Counted from the first letter of the stretch, positions 17,679-25,504 are shown. The stretch is 64,000 bases of DNA from Flavonifractor sp. An82 (GCF_002159265.1 NZ_NFHG01000005.1:1-64000); one strand, 5' to 3'. The notes: a model not told the origin generated them from the sequence alone. Translations and numbers: made by a program.

Positions 17679-17927
17679 TTGAACAGAGACCGCAGTTACT
17701 ATCGCAAACAGCGCATGCGTGCGATCCATCGCAAGGAAACGATCCTCCGCCAGCTTGGGGGCGAAGAGTTTGTCTCCGCATGGGCACGCGGCGCCGCCGG
17801 ACGGTTGTCCAAAGGGAAGATCCACTGCTCCTGCTGGATGTGCCGCAGGAAGTCGTATGACGACCCCCAGATTCGGGATAAGCGAGCGGCCATGGATGCC
17901 GCCCAGCAGTTGCTGGAAATCGAGTAA
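17679..17927 (+). CDS. Small conserved Cys-motif protein (KGKIHCSC family)
   Basis: 82 aa, very basic N-terminus (NRDRSYYRKQRMRAIHRKE) and a conserved-looking KGKIHCSCWMCRRKS motif, whose three Cys could bind a metal. Similar small proteins occur widely in bacteria; their function is not established, and RNA binding is a guess from the charge. Start is TTG at 17679, 9 bases after AAGGAG (17664-17669), which lies inside a pairing element of the leader. A strong terminator follows, so this is a stand-alone unit. Confidence 0.75.
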   Translation: MNRDRSYYRKQRMRAIHRKETILRQLGGEEFVSAWARGAAGRLSKGKIHCSCWMCRRKSYDDPQIRDKRAAMDAAQQLLEIE

Positions 17928-17939
17928 CTTCTCTCACGA

Positions 17940-17999
17940 AAAAACGCTTCCCGGCCGGGGTTGGCAGACACCTGCCGCCCCTGGTCAGGAAGCGTTTTT
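17940..17999 (+). terminator. Terminator after the 82-aa gene
   Basis: Arms AAAAACGCTTCC (17940-17951) and GGAAGCGTTTTT (17988-17999) close a branched hairpin whose interior holds a second stem (GGCAG/CTGCC). A T run follows directly. Confidence 0.7.
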
Positions 18000-18132
18000 G
18001 ACCCCATATTTGACCACAGTCAGGACCGGAACACGTGGAAACAGCGGATTTAAGAGCGTCAAAAAATATTCGATACCGAGCGGAAAATGCTGGAAAGCAC
18101 TACAAATCACCACAAAAAATTTGGTTCAAGCG

Positions 18133-18177
18133 TTTGGGAGCAGGAGGCCCGGGGTTCGAGTCCCCGCACTCCGACCA
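18133..18177 (+). other. 3' half of tRNA-Pro (UGG): attachment-site scar
   Basis: The sequence starts inside an anticodon loop TTTGGGA (anticodon TGG), continues with the 3' anticodon strand GCAGG, variable loop AGGCC, T-arm CGGGG-TTCGAGT-CCCCG, acceptor strand CACTCCG, A and encoded CCA. Bases upstream (GGTTCAAGCG) cannot form the 5' anticodon strand or D-arm. Tyrosine recombinases commonly cross over in the anticodon loop, so this is most likely the displaced attachment half of an integrated element. Confidence 0.75.
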
Positions 18178-18183
18178 AATTTT

Positions 18184-18217
18184 GCAGAAAAAGCGCCTAA
18201 ATAGGCGGTTTTTCTGC
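18184..18217 (+). terminator. Terminator following the tRNA-Pro fragment
   Basis: GCAGAAAAA-G-CGCCTA (18184-18199) pairs with TAGGCG-G-TTTTTCTGC (18202-18217) with one G-G mismatch. It was probably the native tRNA terminator carried with the fragment. Confidence 0.6.
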
Positions 18218-18406
18218 ATTTTAAGTTTGATTTTTGTGGTTTTGGAGATTGCTGTTTTGCGGCGGTTTCAGTGGTGGAACAGCGGTCGGGGGATGAGTGA
18301 GCGCAGCCGCCGAAACCGCCAAATCCCTAACCCATCCCTAACGGGGAAACTTCCGCATTTTCTCCGTTTCTATCGGTGCCGTTGTCGGCCACTCCTGATT
18401 GTATGT

Positions 18407-18449
18407 CTACGCTGCGTAGGTCGTGAAGCAGGATTTTTCCTGCTATGAG
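18407..18449. repeat. Repeat copy 1 with palindrome CTACGCTGCGTAG
   Basis: The 13-base palindrome at 18407-18419 and the following ~30 bases recur at 20721-20763. In copy 1 the promoter-like boxes are decayed (TCGTGA-17-TATGAG). On the minus strand both copies also read as related peptide (LHxLRSVDIQ), so they may be tails of the same lost gene. The rest of 18218-18472 shows no gene. Confidence 0.5.
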
Positions 18450-18472
18450 TCGATCTTTGACCAATCTTAAAT

Positions 18473-18835
18473 TTAATAGAGCGTCCACCAGTATTCAAAC
18501 ACTTTGCGATACTGGTTGCCCTTCTTCGATAGGCCGAAATACTTACGGACTTTTCGATTGGATCTTCGCTTCAGGTACTGTTGACGATCGCTGGACTTCA
18601 TATACTGAATGTGCAGTCCAGAATGAAGTAATGTTCTTAATCCCTCATAGTCTCCCATGATATACCCCATGTTTGGTGCATACCTGCTGTGCTGAATCAA
18701 AAACAGAAGATGGTCTGAGTGCCTGACACATTGGGTACGGCGATATTGGCGGCCGGAACGTCGACCGCATCCGGGCTCGTTTTTAGTAGATCCCAAGATC
18801 TCGGCGATCCGCTTGTTTAACTCTTGCTCTGTCAT
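18473..18835 (-). CDS. Hypothetical small protein of conjugative-element type
   Basis: 120 aa, starting MTEQELNKRIAEIL at 18835 with AGGAAG upstream. The middle has RRTQCVRHSDHLLFLIQHSR and the basic C-terminal part ends KKGNQYRKVFEYWWTLY, a pattern I associate with small proteins of Tn916/Tn1549-type elements. Function unknown. Its start overlaps the end of a 58-aa gene by 53 bases in another frame, so they are probably coupled. Confidence 0.6.
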   Translation of the reverse strand: MTEQELNKRIAEILGSTKNEPGCGRRSGRQYRRTQCVRHSDHLLFLIQHSRYAPNMGYIMGDYEGLRTLLHSGLHIQYMKSSDRQQYLKRRSNRKVRKYFGLSKKGNQYRKVFEYWWTLY

Positions 18836-18959
18836 AAGTCTTCCTGCTCTGTACGGTTCGGGTGATAGGGTTGACCCCGTGCCAGGAGCCACGCTGTTTC
18901 GCGTGGTATTCCCGCTGGGCTTTCTTACTGCGTTTGTCCAATGGAACCAACTGCGTCAC
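18783..18959 (-). CDS. Hypothetical 58-aa basic protein of conjugative-element type
   Basis: GTG start at 18959, 10 bases after AAGGAG (18975-18970). The product, beginning with a QLVPLDKRSKKAQREYHAKQ stretch and continuing RGSWHGVNPITR, is strongly basic. Similar small proteins precede relaxase or replication genes in gut conjugative transposons. Function unknown. It overlaps the downstream 120-aa gene. The remaining 18960-19183 holds no gene. Confidence 0.55.
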   Translation of the reverse strand: MTQLVPLDKRSKKAQREYHAKQRGSWHGVNPITRTVQSRKTYDRARVKQADRRDLGIY

Positions 18960-19183
18960 AGCTGATCATCTCCTTCTTTTTGTCTTGGTGTGAGCACCCC
19001 AGAGGGCACAGCACAGCAATCGCTGGCTGATATACGGACGGCACCGAGGATGTTCCGATCGTAGACTCTTGTATAACAATCTCATTACAAATGGCAAAGA
19101 TCGCTTGCTATTTTAGAGCACATCAGGTATGCTGAAATACTCCGCTAAGGTGGAGATCATCCTGGTGAATGGAGGCGATCCAT

Positions 19184-19522
19184 ATGTCCATGATTCAGTT
19201 TCCTGTCATCGATCCTGTGGCTACCGGGGCAAATATCTGCCGGCTCCGGAAGGATCGCGGCCTGACAGTCCGAGATCTCCAGCACTATTTCGGATTTGAG
19301 GAGCCGCAAGCCATCTACAAATGGCAGCGGGGCCAGAGCCTTCCCAGTGTAGATAACCTCTATGCACTGAGCGCTTTGCTCCAGGTGCCGATGAACGAGA
19401 TCATCATCTCCACTTCTCATATCGTTTCTTGCGAGCAGCAGGCAGCCGCCTGCTGCTCAGGTCTTTTTATGGGGACATTTCCTCAGGTACAGTGGGCATG
19501 GCAGAATTTCAAAACCGCTTAG
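19184..19522 (+). CDS. XRE-family transcriptional regulator
   Basis: 112 aa with an N-terminal helix-turn-helix: GANICRLRKDRGLTVRDLQ, then recognition segment FGFEEPQAIYKWQRG and LPSVDNLYALSALL. The start ATG at 19184 follows GGAGG by 8 bases. Its C-terminus (CCSGLFMGTFPQVQWAWQNF) is unremarkable and may have been altered by nearby rearrangement. Such regulators are common in integrative elements; the target is unknown. Confidence 0.75.
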   Translation: MSMIQFPVIDPVATGANICRLRKDRGLTVRDLQHYFGFEEPQAIYKWQRGQSLPSVDNLYALSALLQVPMNEIIISTSHIVSCEQQAAACCSGLFMGTFPQVQWAWQNFKTA

Positions 19523-19883
19523 ATCCTTATCCGCCTGTACCCATAGGCCTGCCGCGGTCCTGCCGGACGGCCGCAGCCCTTGGGTGAACAAGCGACTTTA
19601 TAAATAGAATATCACGCCATTATGGCAAGTATCAGAGAAGCGTAAGGTCGAATTCTGCTTTTGACAATGGATGTGTGTTAGAAATGGCAGTATTTCGGTG
19701 GACGAGGATGGAGGCGACTGACGAGCCTTTCACAATGAGTTATGAGCTCATGTTGCATTCATCAGATGCAGTCCATTCTTTGCCGGGGAATGCGCAGCAT
19801 CATAATTCATCTGCGCCTGAACCGATCATCACTGCCTATCCATTCTGCCACGCCCACCACACCTGAAGGTGTGGTGACGGCAT
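19523..19883. other. Intergenic gap without a gene
   Basis: 361 bases. Only an inverted repeat CACCACACCT / AGGTGTGGTG (19855-19876), just downstream of the 213-aa gene on the minus strand, stands out; it may act as its terminator. No coding remnant seen. Confidence 0.4.
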
Positions 19884-20525
19884 TTATGCAGCCGTACTCT
19901 TTTCGATAAAATCGCTGAGGATGTCCTCAAAGCTGTCATTTATGTCAAAGGGCGGCTCATAGGATACCTCGGTGTTGACCAGACACTTGTCCAGGGACAT
20001 GGAGATCTCGTCAGCCCTCTTGCTGAGCGCCGTGGCCATGCCTCGGATCTTGTTCCGATCAAAGTCGATGGTTGTGACCTGCGTGGCATCACAGCGGTAG
20101 GAGACCTGGTTTCCCTCGCCGTTGAATCGGAAGCCGGAGCCTCCGCCGGTAATGGTCTTTTCACTGTTGCGGAGCATGGTCATATGGCGGAATACCTCAG
20201 CCAATTCCTGACGCTGCCGGTTCAGGCCCACCTCGCTGTCCATATCCAAATCCAATGCGTTCTTGGCGGCGTGGATAGCCCGGCACAATTTCTCCCGCTC
20301 CTCCAGCAGGGACATGAGGAAGGCGGCTACCTCGTTGGCGTGGCCGGCATACTCGCTGGGAGCAGCTTCCTCCACTACGGCATCCTGAGTATCGGACATG
20401 ACCTTGCTCCGAAGATGAGTGGTCTTGACCTTGACGATATTGCGCCGGTCCTGAAGGATGGCAGTGGCCTCACACATCAGAGCTTTCAGTTTATTCTGGA
20501 ATCGAAACGCATCTTTCATATTCAT
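19884..20525 (-). CDS. Hypothetical helical protein of mobile-element type
   Basis: 213 aa, starting MNMKDAFRFQNKL after AAGGAGG. Long helical and charged throughout, with GGGSGFRFNGEGNQVSYRCD in the middle and FDRNKIRGM following. I have a sense that related proteins occur in Clostridia prophages and conjugative elements, but no function is known. There is no signal peptide or membrane segment. A structural or coiled-coil role is the most that can be said. Confidence 0.6.
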   Translation of the reverse strand: MNMKDAFRFQNKLKALMCEATAILQDRRNIVKVKTTHLRSKVMSDTQDAVVEEAAPSEYAGHANEVAAFLMSLLEEREKLCRAIHAAKNALDLDMDSEVGLNRQRQELAEVFRHMTMLRNSEKTITGGGSGFRFNGEGNQVSYRCDATQVTTIDFDRNKIRGMATALSKRADEISMSLDKCLVNTEVSYEPPFDINDSFEDILSDFIEKSTAA

Positions 20526-20592
20526 GGATCATACCTCCTTATGTCACTCCCCGGCGGAACGATTTGATGGGTCAAGCATACTCCAAACTTGA

Positions 20593-20716
20593 TCAGTTGT
20601 CATTGAACTGCTGGTTGAATATGGCGAGGTTTGCTTTTTCGTGCGTTATAGGCGGTTCCGGCTTGACCGTGTCCATTTCCATGAAGCCGCCGGTATTCTC
20701 CGCCGCTTCTGGCTGT
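20593..20716 (-). pseudogene. C-terminal remnant of a mobile-element gene
   Basis: Minus-strand reading gives PEAAENTGGFMEMDTVKPEP followed by PITHEKANLAIFNQQFNDN and a stop at 20593-20595. The TGGFMEMDT phrase is similar to GGFMETATA near the C-terminus of the integrase half at 21464, so this may be another recombinase tail. No start or catalytic part survives. Confidence 0.4.
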
Positions 20717-20720
20717 ATGT

Positions 20721-20763
20721 CTACGCTGCGTAGGTTGTGAAGCCGCGCCCCTCCTGCTATAAT
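20721..20763 (+). promoter_or_regulatory. Repeat copy 2 and putative promoter of the HTH-desulfoferrodoxin gene
   Basis: Palindrome CTACGCTGCGTAG (20721-20733), then TTGTGA (20735-20740), a 17-base spacer and TATAAT (20758-20763). The promoter fit is good and lies 34 bases before the start codon. The palindrome next to the -35 could be an operator, but the same DNA is repeated at 18407 and can also be read as a decayed coding tail on the other strand. Confidence 0.5.
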
Positions 20764-20796
20764 CTCGATAAAACCTTTGTACAGGAGACCAAACTC

Positions 20797-21384
20797 ATGA
20801 ACTTATATGTCACCGGCAACACCATCAAGCAGCTGCGGGAGCAGAAAAAGATGACGCAGGCAGAACTTGCAGATAAGATCGATGTCAGCAGCAAGACCAT
20901 TTCTAAGTGGGAGACCGCCAAAGGGCTGCCGGATATCTCGCTCCTCGAACCGCTTTCCGCCGCCCTGGGTGTCTCCGTCATGGAACTCATGAAAGGCGAT
21001 GCTGTCATCAATCAAAACAGATCCGCCAATCTGCTCCGCTCCAAGCTGTACGTCTGCCCCATCTGCGGCAACGTGATCCACACCCTGGGGGATACGGTCA
21101 TCAGCTGCTGCGGTGTATCTCTTCCGGCTTTGGAGGCTGAAGCGCCGGATGAACATCATGAGATCCAAATCGAGCCGGTAGAAGATGAGCACTTCATCAC
21201 CGTCCATCATCCCATGACAAAATCCCACTACATTTCCTTTTTGGCCTATGTGACATCCGAAAAGTTTCAGATGATCAAGCTGTACCCGGAAGGAAACGCA
21301 GAGTGCAGATTTCGTCTCCGAGGGCGTGGATACCTGTATTGCTACTGCAACCGCCATGGATTGATGGTGAAGCAGATCCGATAA
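20797..21384 (+). CDS. XRE regulator fused to a complete desulfoferrodoxin
   Basis: 195 aa; ATG at 20797 with CAGGAG upstream. Residues 1-67 are a helix-turn-helix (KKMTQAELADKIDVSSKTISKWE). Residues 85-110 match desulfoferrodoxin centre I (C87-x-x-C90 ... C104-C105-G). Residues 118-190 match superoxide reductase centre II, with candidate iron ligands His120/121, His138, His144 (HHPMTKSHY), Cys184 and His187 (YCNRHG). Desulfoferrodoxins reduce superoxide to peroxide. The fusion suggests a DNA-binding protein that senses superoxide or redox state through its iron sites, or that keeps enzymatic activity. It lies between recombinase remnants. Confidence 0.8.
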   Translation: MNLYVTGNTIKQLREQKKMTQAELADKIDVSSKTISKWETAKGLPDISLLEPLSAALGVSVMELMKGDAVINQNRSANLLRSKLYVCPICGNVIHTLGDTVISCCGVSLPALEAEAPDEHHEIQIEPVEDEHFITVHHPMTKSHYISFLAYVTSEKFQMIKLYPEGNAECRFRLRGRGYLYCYCNRHGLMVKQIR

Positions 21385-21463
21385 CCAGGTGTGGTAAATA
21401 CGAAACACAGACAGAGTGCATCCACAGGGGATGCACTCTGTCTGTGCATATAGGGACTCCCTT

Positions 21464-21997
21464 TCATCCCACTCTCTCGAACGGGATCACCTTGCACCGG
21501 CTCTCCTCCGGCGGGTCGGGCGGCTCGGGTTCCGGCTCTGGTTTGGCCGTAGCCGTTTCCATGAAGCCACCGATCTTCTCCGCCGCGCCCCTCTGCATCT
21601 CATTGGTGATGTGCGTATAGGTGTCGAGGGTGAATCTGACGCTGAAGTGGCCCAACATGCTGGACAGGGTCTTTGCGTCCACGCCACTGGAGAGGGCCAT
21701 GGTTGCAAACGTATGCCTGAGATCGTGGAAGCGCACGTGTTCCTCGATGCCGGCCATTTCCAGCAGCTTGCGGTTGATCCTGGACACTGCGTCCGGGCTC
21801 CAGTAGCCGCCGGTGCGGGGCGATGGGAACAGGATGGGGTTGTCCGGGTGCTGTTCGTGCTCCCGCACCAGGATGTCCACTGCCTGCTGGGACAGCGCCA
21901 CCCTGCGGATGGAGTTCTTGGTTTTCGGCTCGGTCACCACCAGCTCCCCGTCGATGCGGGTGACCTGCTTGCTCACTGAGAGGATATGGGTTTTCAT
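21464..21997 (-). pseudogene. C-terminal half of a split tyrosine recombinase
   Basis: 177 codons of a phage-type integrase catalytic domain. HDLRHTFATM (second catalytic Arg with HxxR), LGH, and TLDTYTHI with the nucleophile Tyr are present. The segment with the first catalytic Arg and the whole N-terminal part are missing. These probably belong to the half at 23909-24247; about 70 residues between the halves are lost and ~1.9 kb of AT-rich DNA separates them. The apparent start ATG at 21997 is internal and not a real start. Confidence 0.7.
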
Positions 21998-23228
21998 CGT
22001 TTAACAGTATACCGATCGTTTTAATCCACTCACGCCAAGGCGTTTTTGCTTCATTCACCTTGATAATGCCACATTCTTTTTCAGAAGATTCAGAATAATT
22101 TAATTGAACATCAATATCCCGGCCGTTTTTTCGAGCCTTCCATCCACCATTTGCAATAAATTCATTAAGCGATTCATCAGATGGGAATGATTTGGCATAC
22201 ATATTTCTTATTGTGTTGACCAGAGAATCAAACTCCTCTGTATACCAGGCTCTTGCCATATAGTCATTTCTTTCGGCAGCCCTGGGACAAACCAGACACC
22301 CAGCTCTACGATTACCTTTTTTATACGCTTCGCTGAGGTATATATCTTCTGAGTATATATACATATACAGTTCAGCAGAATTCCACTCCAAGATTGGATT
22401 ACAGCTATATTGACCCTTGTGTTTTTCACCCAAGCTTACATAGTCGTATTCACTTCTCGAAATGCTTTCACTGGCTCTGACTCCGATAAAAGCCATTCCT
22501 GTAAAATTTGATTTCCCTGTTAGCTCCCTCAAAGCAATCACCTGCGGAGCTGTTTTATGTACGCTACAGCACCATCGAGTAACAGTTGCGGGGGGACCAA
22601 ATTTTCTCCAAGACTCCTCCGGTGAAAAGTGCGACTTAGCACGAACAAATTCAATTCCTTGTTCTTTACATTGGGCTTCTATCCTATTTACAGTTGTATA
22701 TGTATCCGGAAATTCCATTCCAGTATCGCCAAATAGCACCTTGAACTTGTTGTGCGGCAAAGCCCGCTGCACCGAATCGAGGGCTACTACGCTATCCTTA
22801 CCACCACTGAACGCCACATAGAAGACATCTACTCGATCCATGTAGTCTACATAAGTGTTGTATATTTTTTTAATTGTTTCCGCAGCCAGTTTCTCCAACA
22901 GATCCCGGTTCTTCTCAACCATTGCAGGGATATCAACAAAGCGGAGCGGTTGTCCATTTGGTTCTGGGTCATCCAAAATGACGATTTCAGGTGCTGTGTA
23001 AAGACTCCCGCCTTTTGTCTTGGCAACCTGCCGGCCTCGGTAGAAATAATTGTTGGCCTCCGCCCACATATATGGGTAGGAGTCATTCTTTGCATAATTC
23101 CAATACCGGTCAAATCCCAGAATATCCAGTTCTTTATAATACACCGGACGGGGTTCCTTGCTAAAGGAAAGCGGGGAACTGTTTAGCAGCAATCCGCCCG
23201 TCTCGGCATCCCAAGTGTATGAGTACAT
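21600..23228 (-). CDS. Truncated PAPS-reductase-like (DndC-like) protein, chimeric tail
   Basis: Residues 1 to ~408 (23228 down to about 22004) are a PAPS reductase/DndC-like protein: PP-loop AFSGGKDSV near residue 144, TRWCCSVHKT near 235, and CLVCPRAAERNDYMAR. It is related to dndC at 13878 but has no zinc ribbons. After ~22004 the frame continues out of phase through the integrase half, giving a meaningless Pro/Gly/Arg-rich tail. The native C-terminus, including any Fe-S module, is lost, so it is probably inactive or altered. The upstream 233-aa gene stops 1 base before this start. Confidence 0.7.
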   Translation of the reverse strand: MYSYTWDAETGGLLLNSSPLSFSKEPRPVYYKELDILGFDRYWNYAKNDSYPYMWAEANNYFYRGRQVAKTKGGSLYTAPEIVILDDPEPNGQPLRFVDIPAMVEKNRDLLEKLAAETIKKIYNTYVDYMDRVDVFYVAFSGGKDSVVALDSVQRALPHNKFKVLFGDTGMEFPDTYTTVNRIEAQCKEQGIEFVRAKSHFSPEESWRKFGPPATVTRWCCSVHKTAPQVIALRELTGKSNFTGMAFIGVRASESISRSEYDYVSLGEKHKGQYSCNPILEWNSAELYMYIYSEDIYLSEAYKKGNRRAGCLVCPRAAERNDYMARAWYTEEFDSLVNTIRNMYAKSFPSDESLNEFIANGGWKARKNGRDIDVQLNYSESSEKECGIIKVNEAKTPWREWIKTIGILLNDENPYPLSEQAGHPHRRGAGGDRAENQELHPQGGAVPAGSGHPGAGARTAPGQPHPVPIAPHRRLLEPGRSVQDQPQAAGNGRHRGTRALPRSQAYVCNHGPLQWRGRKDPVQHVGPLQRQIHPRHLYAHHQ

Positions 23229-23229
23229 A

Positions 23230-23931
23230 TTAGTCGGTGTCCTTCCTTTGCCTTTGTGCGTTCGCCTTGATAATGAGCGATTCTATTTCTGAGTATCTAC
23301 GGCGGGCAAGATACCCTTTGTCACTCAAAAATTGAAGCACTGGGGCTTTTTTCATCTCTATTTGATTGTTTGCCAATAAGTCAACGATTAAGTCATCGAA
23401 GCTGTCAATACCTGCAGAACGCTTGACGATTGCACCAGCACATTCGGTTCCATTAAAGCTGCTGTGCAGAAGCATATATTTTTGACTGTAGCTCGCCACA
23501 TAATGCTCCAACAAGAAGATGTTCCAAGGGAATCCTACATAGGGAAATGCGCCGAAGTTTGTCGCTTCCAGCAGAGGAATATACTTTCCCATGCAGATAC
23601 GATCCAAAGCCTCATCCATTGCTTCAACGGGAAAATGAGCGGCAGTTTTTGCTACAAACTGATCTCGGCTGATTCGCAGGCTATTTTCGTAAATCGCCTC
23701 AAAATATATGAGAGTTGCGAGGTTATTTGCCAAACTCTGAAGCTCGGACAGCGTGAAAGTATCATGACTTCTTGCATATTTTGCAAACACATCTGCCATC
23801 GAAAGTTCCTGGCCCGAGTGGCTGATAATATTTCCCTTGAAGGAAAATTTATCGCCTAATTTTGCCTTTAACGCATCCCGAAATCCATACATAGAGAGGA
23901 TGTGATTCTCATCTATGATAATGAAACACAC
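23230..23931 (-). CDS. Unknown defence-fragment protein, probably N-truncated
   Basis: 233 codons from an apparent GTG at 23931 lying exactly in the recombination junction, so the true N-terminus is probably lost (a later ATG begins MYGFRDALKAKL). The protein is AT-rich in coding and helical, with AAHFPVEAMDEALDRICMGKY and FGAFPYVGFPWNIFLLEHYV. I do not recognise the family. It is directly upstream of the PAPS-reductase-like gene, and the two probably came from one defence operon. Confidence 0.55.
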   Translation of the reverse strand: MCFIIIDENHILSMYGFRDALKAKLGDKFSFKGNIISHSGQELSMADVFAKYARSHDTFTLSELQSLANNLATLIYFEAIYENSLRISRDQFVAKTAAHFPVEAMDEALDRICMGKYIPLLEATNFGAFPYVGFPWNIFLLEHYVASYSQKYMLLHSSFNGTECAGAIVKRSAGIDSFDDLIVDLLANNQIEMKKAPVLQFLSDKGYLARRRYSEIESLIIKANAQRQRKDTD

Positions 23932-24247
23932 GGGCGGGGTTTTCCGCTATCAGGCCATCCCGGATCGCTTGGTCCAGGCATTGCTGGAGCAGTCGGTGGA
24001 TGTGCCGCATGGTGTGTTCACCCAGCCCTGGATATTCAGGGCTCTCCGGGCGGTGACCGCCAAAGTGTTTTCGCTCCTCCAGAAAATCTCCGACCTGTTC
24101 CGCAGTCAATTCCTCCAGCAGTACCTCGCCCAACCTGGGGAGAATGTGGTTTTTGAAGAGATACCCATGAGCGGCGTATGTGGTCGGTCGGCTCTGCTTC
24201 TTGTCATAGACCTCCTGCCAGTAAACGATGTACTCTTTCAGCGTCAT
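23909..24247 (-). pseudogene. N-terminal half of a split tyrosine recombinase
   Basis: 112 codons from ATG at 24247 (MTLKEYIVYWQEVYDKKQSR), covering the SAM-like core-binding domain of a phage-type integrase, ending at NPARV followed by a few foreign residues and a stop. The catalytic domain is absent here and resumes at 21997. Its start overlaps the stop of the upstream recombinase by 4 bases (ATGA). The junction near 23925 marks a sharp drop in GC content. Confidence 0.7.
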
Positions 24248-24954
24248 ATCCCCACCTCCATGCACTGGCGCTGCAGGTTTCGGAATGCCACCCACGGCAG
24301 GCCGCCCTGTTTCAGTATCCGCTTGTGCAGGTAATAGAACTCGTGGAGCTGATATGGTTCTCCAGTCTTGGGGTTAATGAACACATAGCAGTCGGTTTCC
24401 GGTATCTGTTCCAGAAGATGCTCCGCCTTACGGTTGAGGGCCAGTAGGCGCTGTCCCTTGAGGATATACTGGCAGCGGATATGAAAATCGGCCCACGACA
24501 AGGTGATGAGTTCACATTGCCGCAGGCCGCTGGAGAGTCCTGTGTAGATGAGTGGGAGCACGCCAAGCTGTTCCGCCGCGTTTAGATATCGCTGGAGCTG
24601 GCCCAGGCGCAAGGGGGCCGTTTTATATTCCTCGGCCTGCGGCTCCTGGCAGAGCCGCACCGGGTTATAGGGGATAATTTGGTCACGGGCTACTTCGTCC
24701 ATACAGCGCCGCAGGAGCAGATGGACGCACCAGACGCTTCTGGCGCTGAGTCCCTGGCTCCGCAGGCTGTCATAGAAGCCGGTGACGGTGCCTTCGGCCA
24801 GCTCCGCCAGTGGGATGCACCCGATCCCGGGGAGGATGTGGCGGTAGATCAGGTTGCGGTATCCGCCCACGGTGCTACCGCGCCATCTGCTCTGATTCTC
24901 ACAAAACCAGCGGTTGCACCACTGGCCTACGGTGCAGCTGTTTCCTTTCTGCAT
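24244..24954 (-). CDS. Atypical tyrosine recombinase/integrase
   Basis: 236 aa from ATG at 24954 (AAGGAGA 8 bases upstream). The N-terminal core-binding domain and the first catalytic Arg region (GLSSGLRQCELITLSW) are clear, but the second half lacks a normal HxLRH motif and a terminal Tyr motif, ending instead GLPWVAFRNLQRQCMEVGI. It may be an accessory recombinase paired with the canonical one encoded next; the pair is translationally coupled. Catalytic independence is doubtful. Confidence 0.7.
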   Translation of the reverse strand: MQKGNSCTVGQWCNRWFCENQSRWRGSTVGGYRNLIYRHILPGIGCIPLAELAEGTVTGFYDSLRSQGLSARSVWCVHLLLRRCMDEVARDQIIPYNPVRLCQEPQAEEYKTAPLRLGQLQRYLNAAEQLGVLPLIYTGLSSGLRQCELITLSWADFHIRCQYILKGQRLLALNRKAEHLLEQIPETDCYVFINPKTGEPYQLHEFYYLHKRILKQGGLPWVAFRNLQRQCMEVGI

Positions 24955-25123
24955 ATCGTCGTCTCCTTCCGGCAACCGAACAATACCACAGAAAAAAGGA
25001 AATAGCTACTACTTTATTGCCCAGTGCAGGTCACGTCCATCCCCATAAGCTACGGAACTTGCCGGCCCCGTATTCTTTGTTTAGGCGGCGCATATTTTGT
25101 GCCGCTTGCGGCCGCTGCCCACT

Positions 25124-25504
25124 TTACGGCTCTGTCTCATAGGGCCAGGTGTTGATACCGCCGAATTCGTAGATGTTGGTGTAACCCAACTCGGCCAGTA
25201 TGGAAGAGGCGGTCTTACTGCGGTTTCCGCTGCGGCAGTAGACCAGCACCGTGGAATCCTTCTCGGGGATCACCTCGGCGGCGGTCGTTTCGTCTATGGT
25301 GCCCACCGGCAGCAGCACAGCGCCGGGGATGTGGCCACTGTCGTACTCGTCCTGCTCCCGCACATCCAGGATGATGACCTCCTGGGTATCCATCATCTCT
25401 TTCGCCTCTTCTTGGGTGATTTGCTGGTAGGAGCCGTCTGCGGCAGTCCCACCGCACCCGGTCAGCAGGAAAAGGGCAAGCAGAAAAGGAATGGTTCGTT
25501 TCAT
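25124..25504 (-). CDS. Rhodanese-like lipoprotein (copy B)
   Basis: 126-aa lipoprotein with lipobox LLTGC and rhodanese loop CRSGNRS, duplicating the gene at 462-842. Differences cluster in the signal peptide and the linker after the lipid Cys, while the rhodanese core is almost unchanged, which points to selection on both copies. It overlaps the SGNH gene by 4 bases as in copy A. Upstream DNA to 24954 holds only ~170 bases with no gene. Confidence 0.85.
   Translation of the reverse strand: MKRTIPFLLALFLLTGCGGTAADGSYQQITQEEAKEMMDTQEVIILDVREQDEYDSGHIPGAVLLPVGTIDETTAAEVIPEKDSTVLVYCRSGNRSKTASSILAELGYTNIYEFGGINTWPYETEP

Noticed and set aside
18035-18448. Plus-strand frame across the tRNA-Pro fragment
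   Set aside because: Overlaps the tRNA fragment and its terminator; no ribosome site or recognisable protein.
21600-22003. C-terminal ~135 residues of the PAPS-reductase-like open frame as a real domain
   Set aside because: They are the integrase half read in the wrong frame, giving Pro/Gly/Arg-rich sequence.
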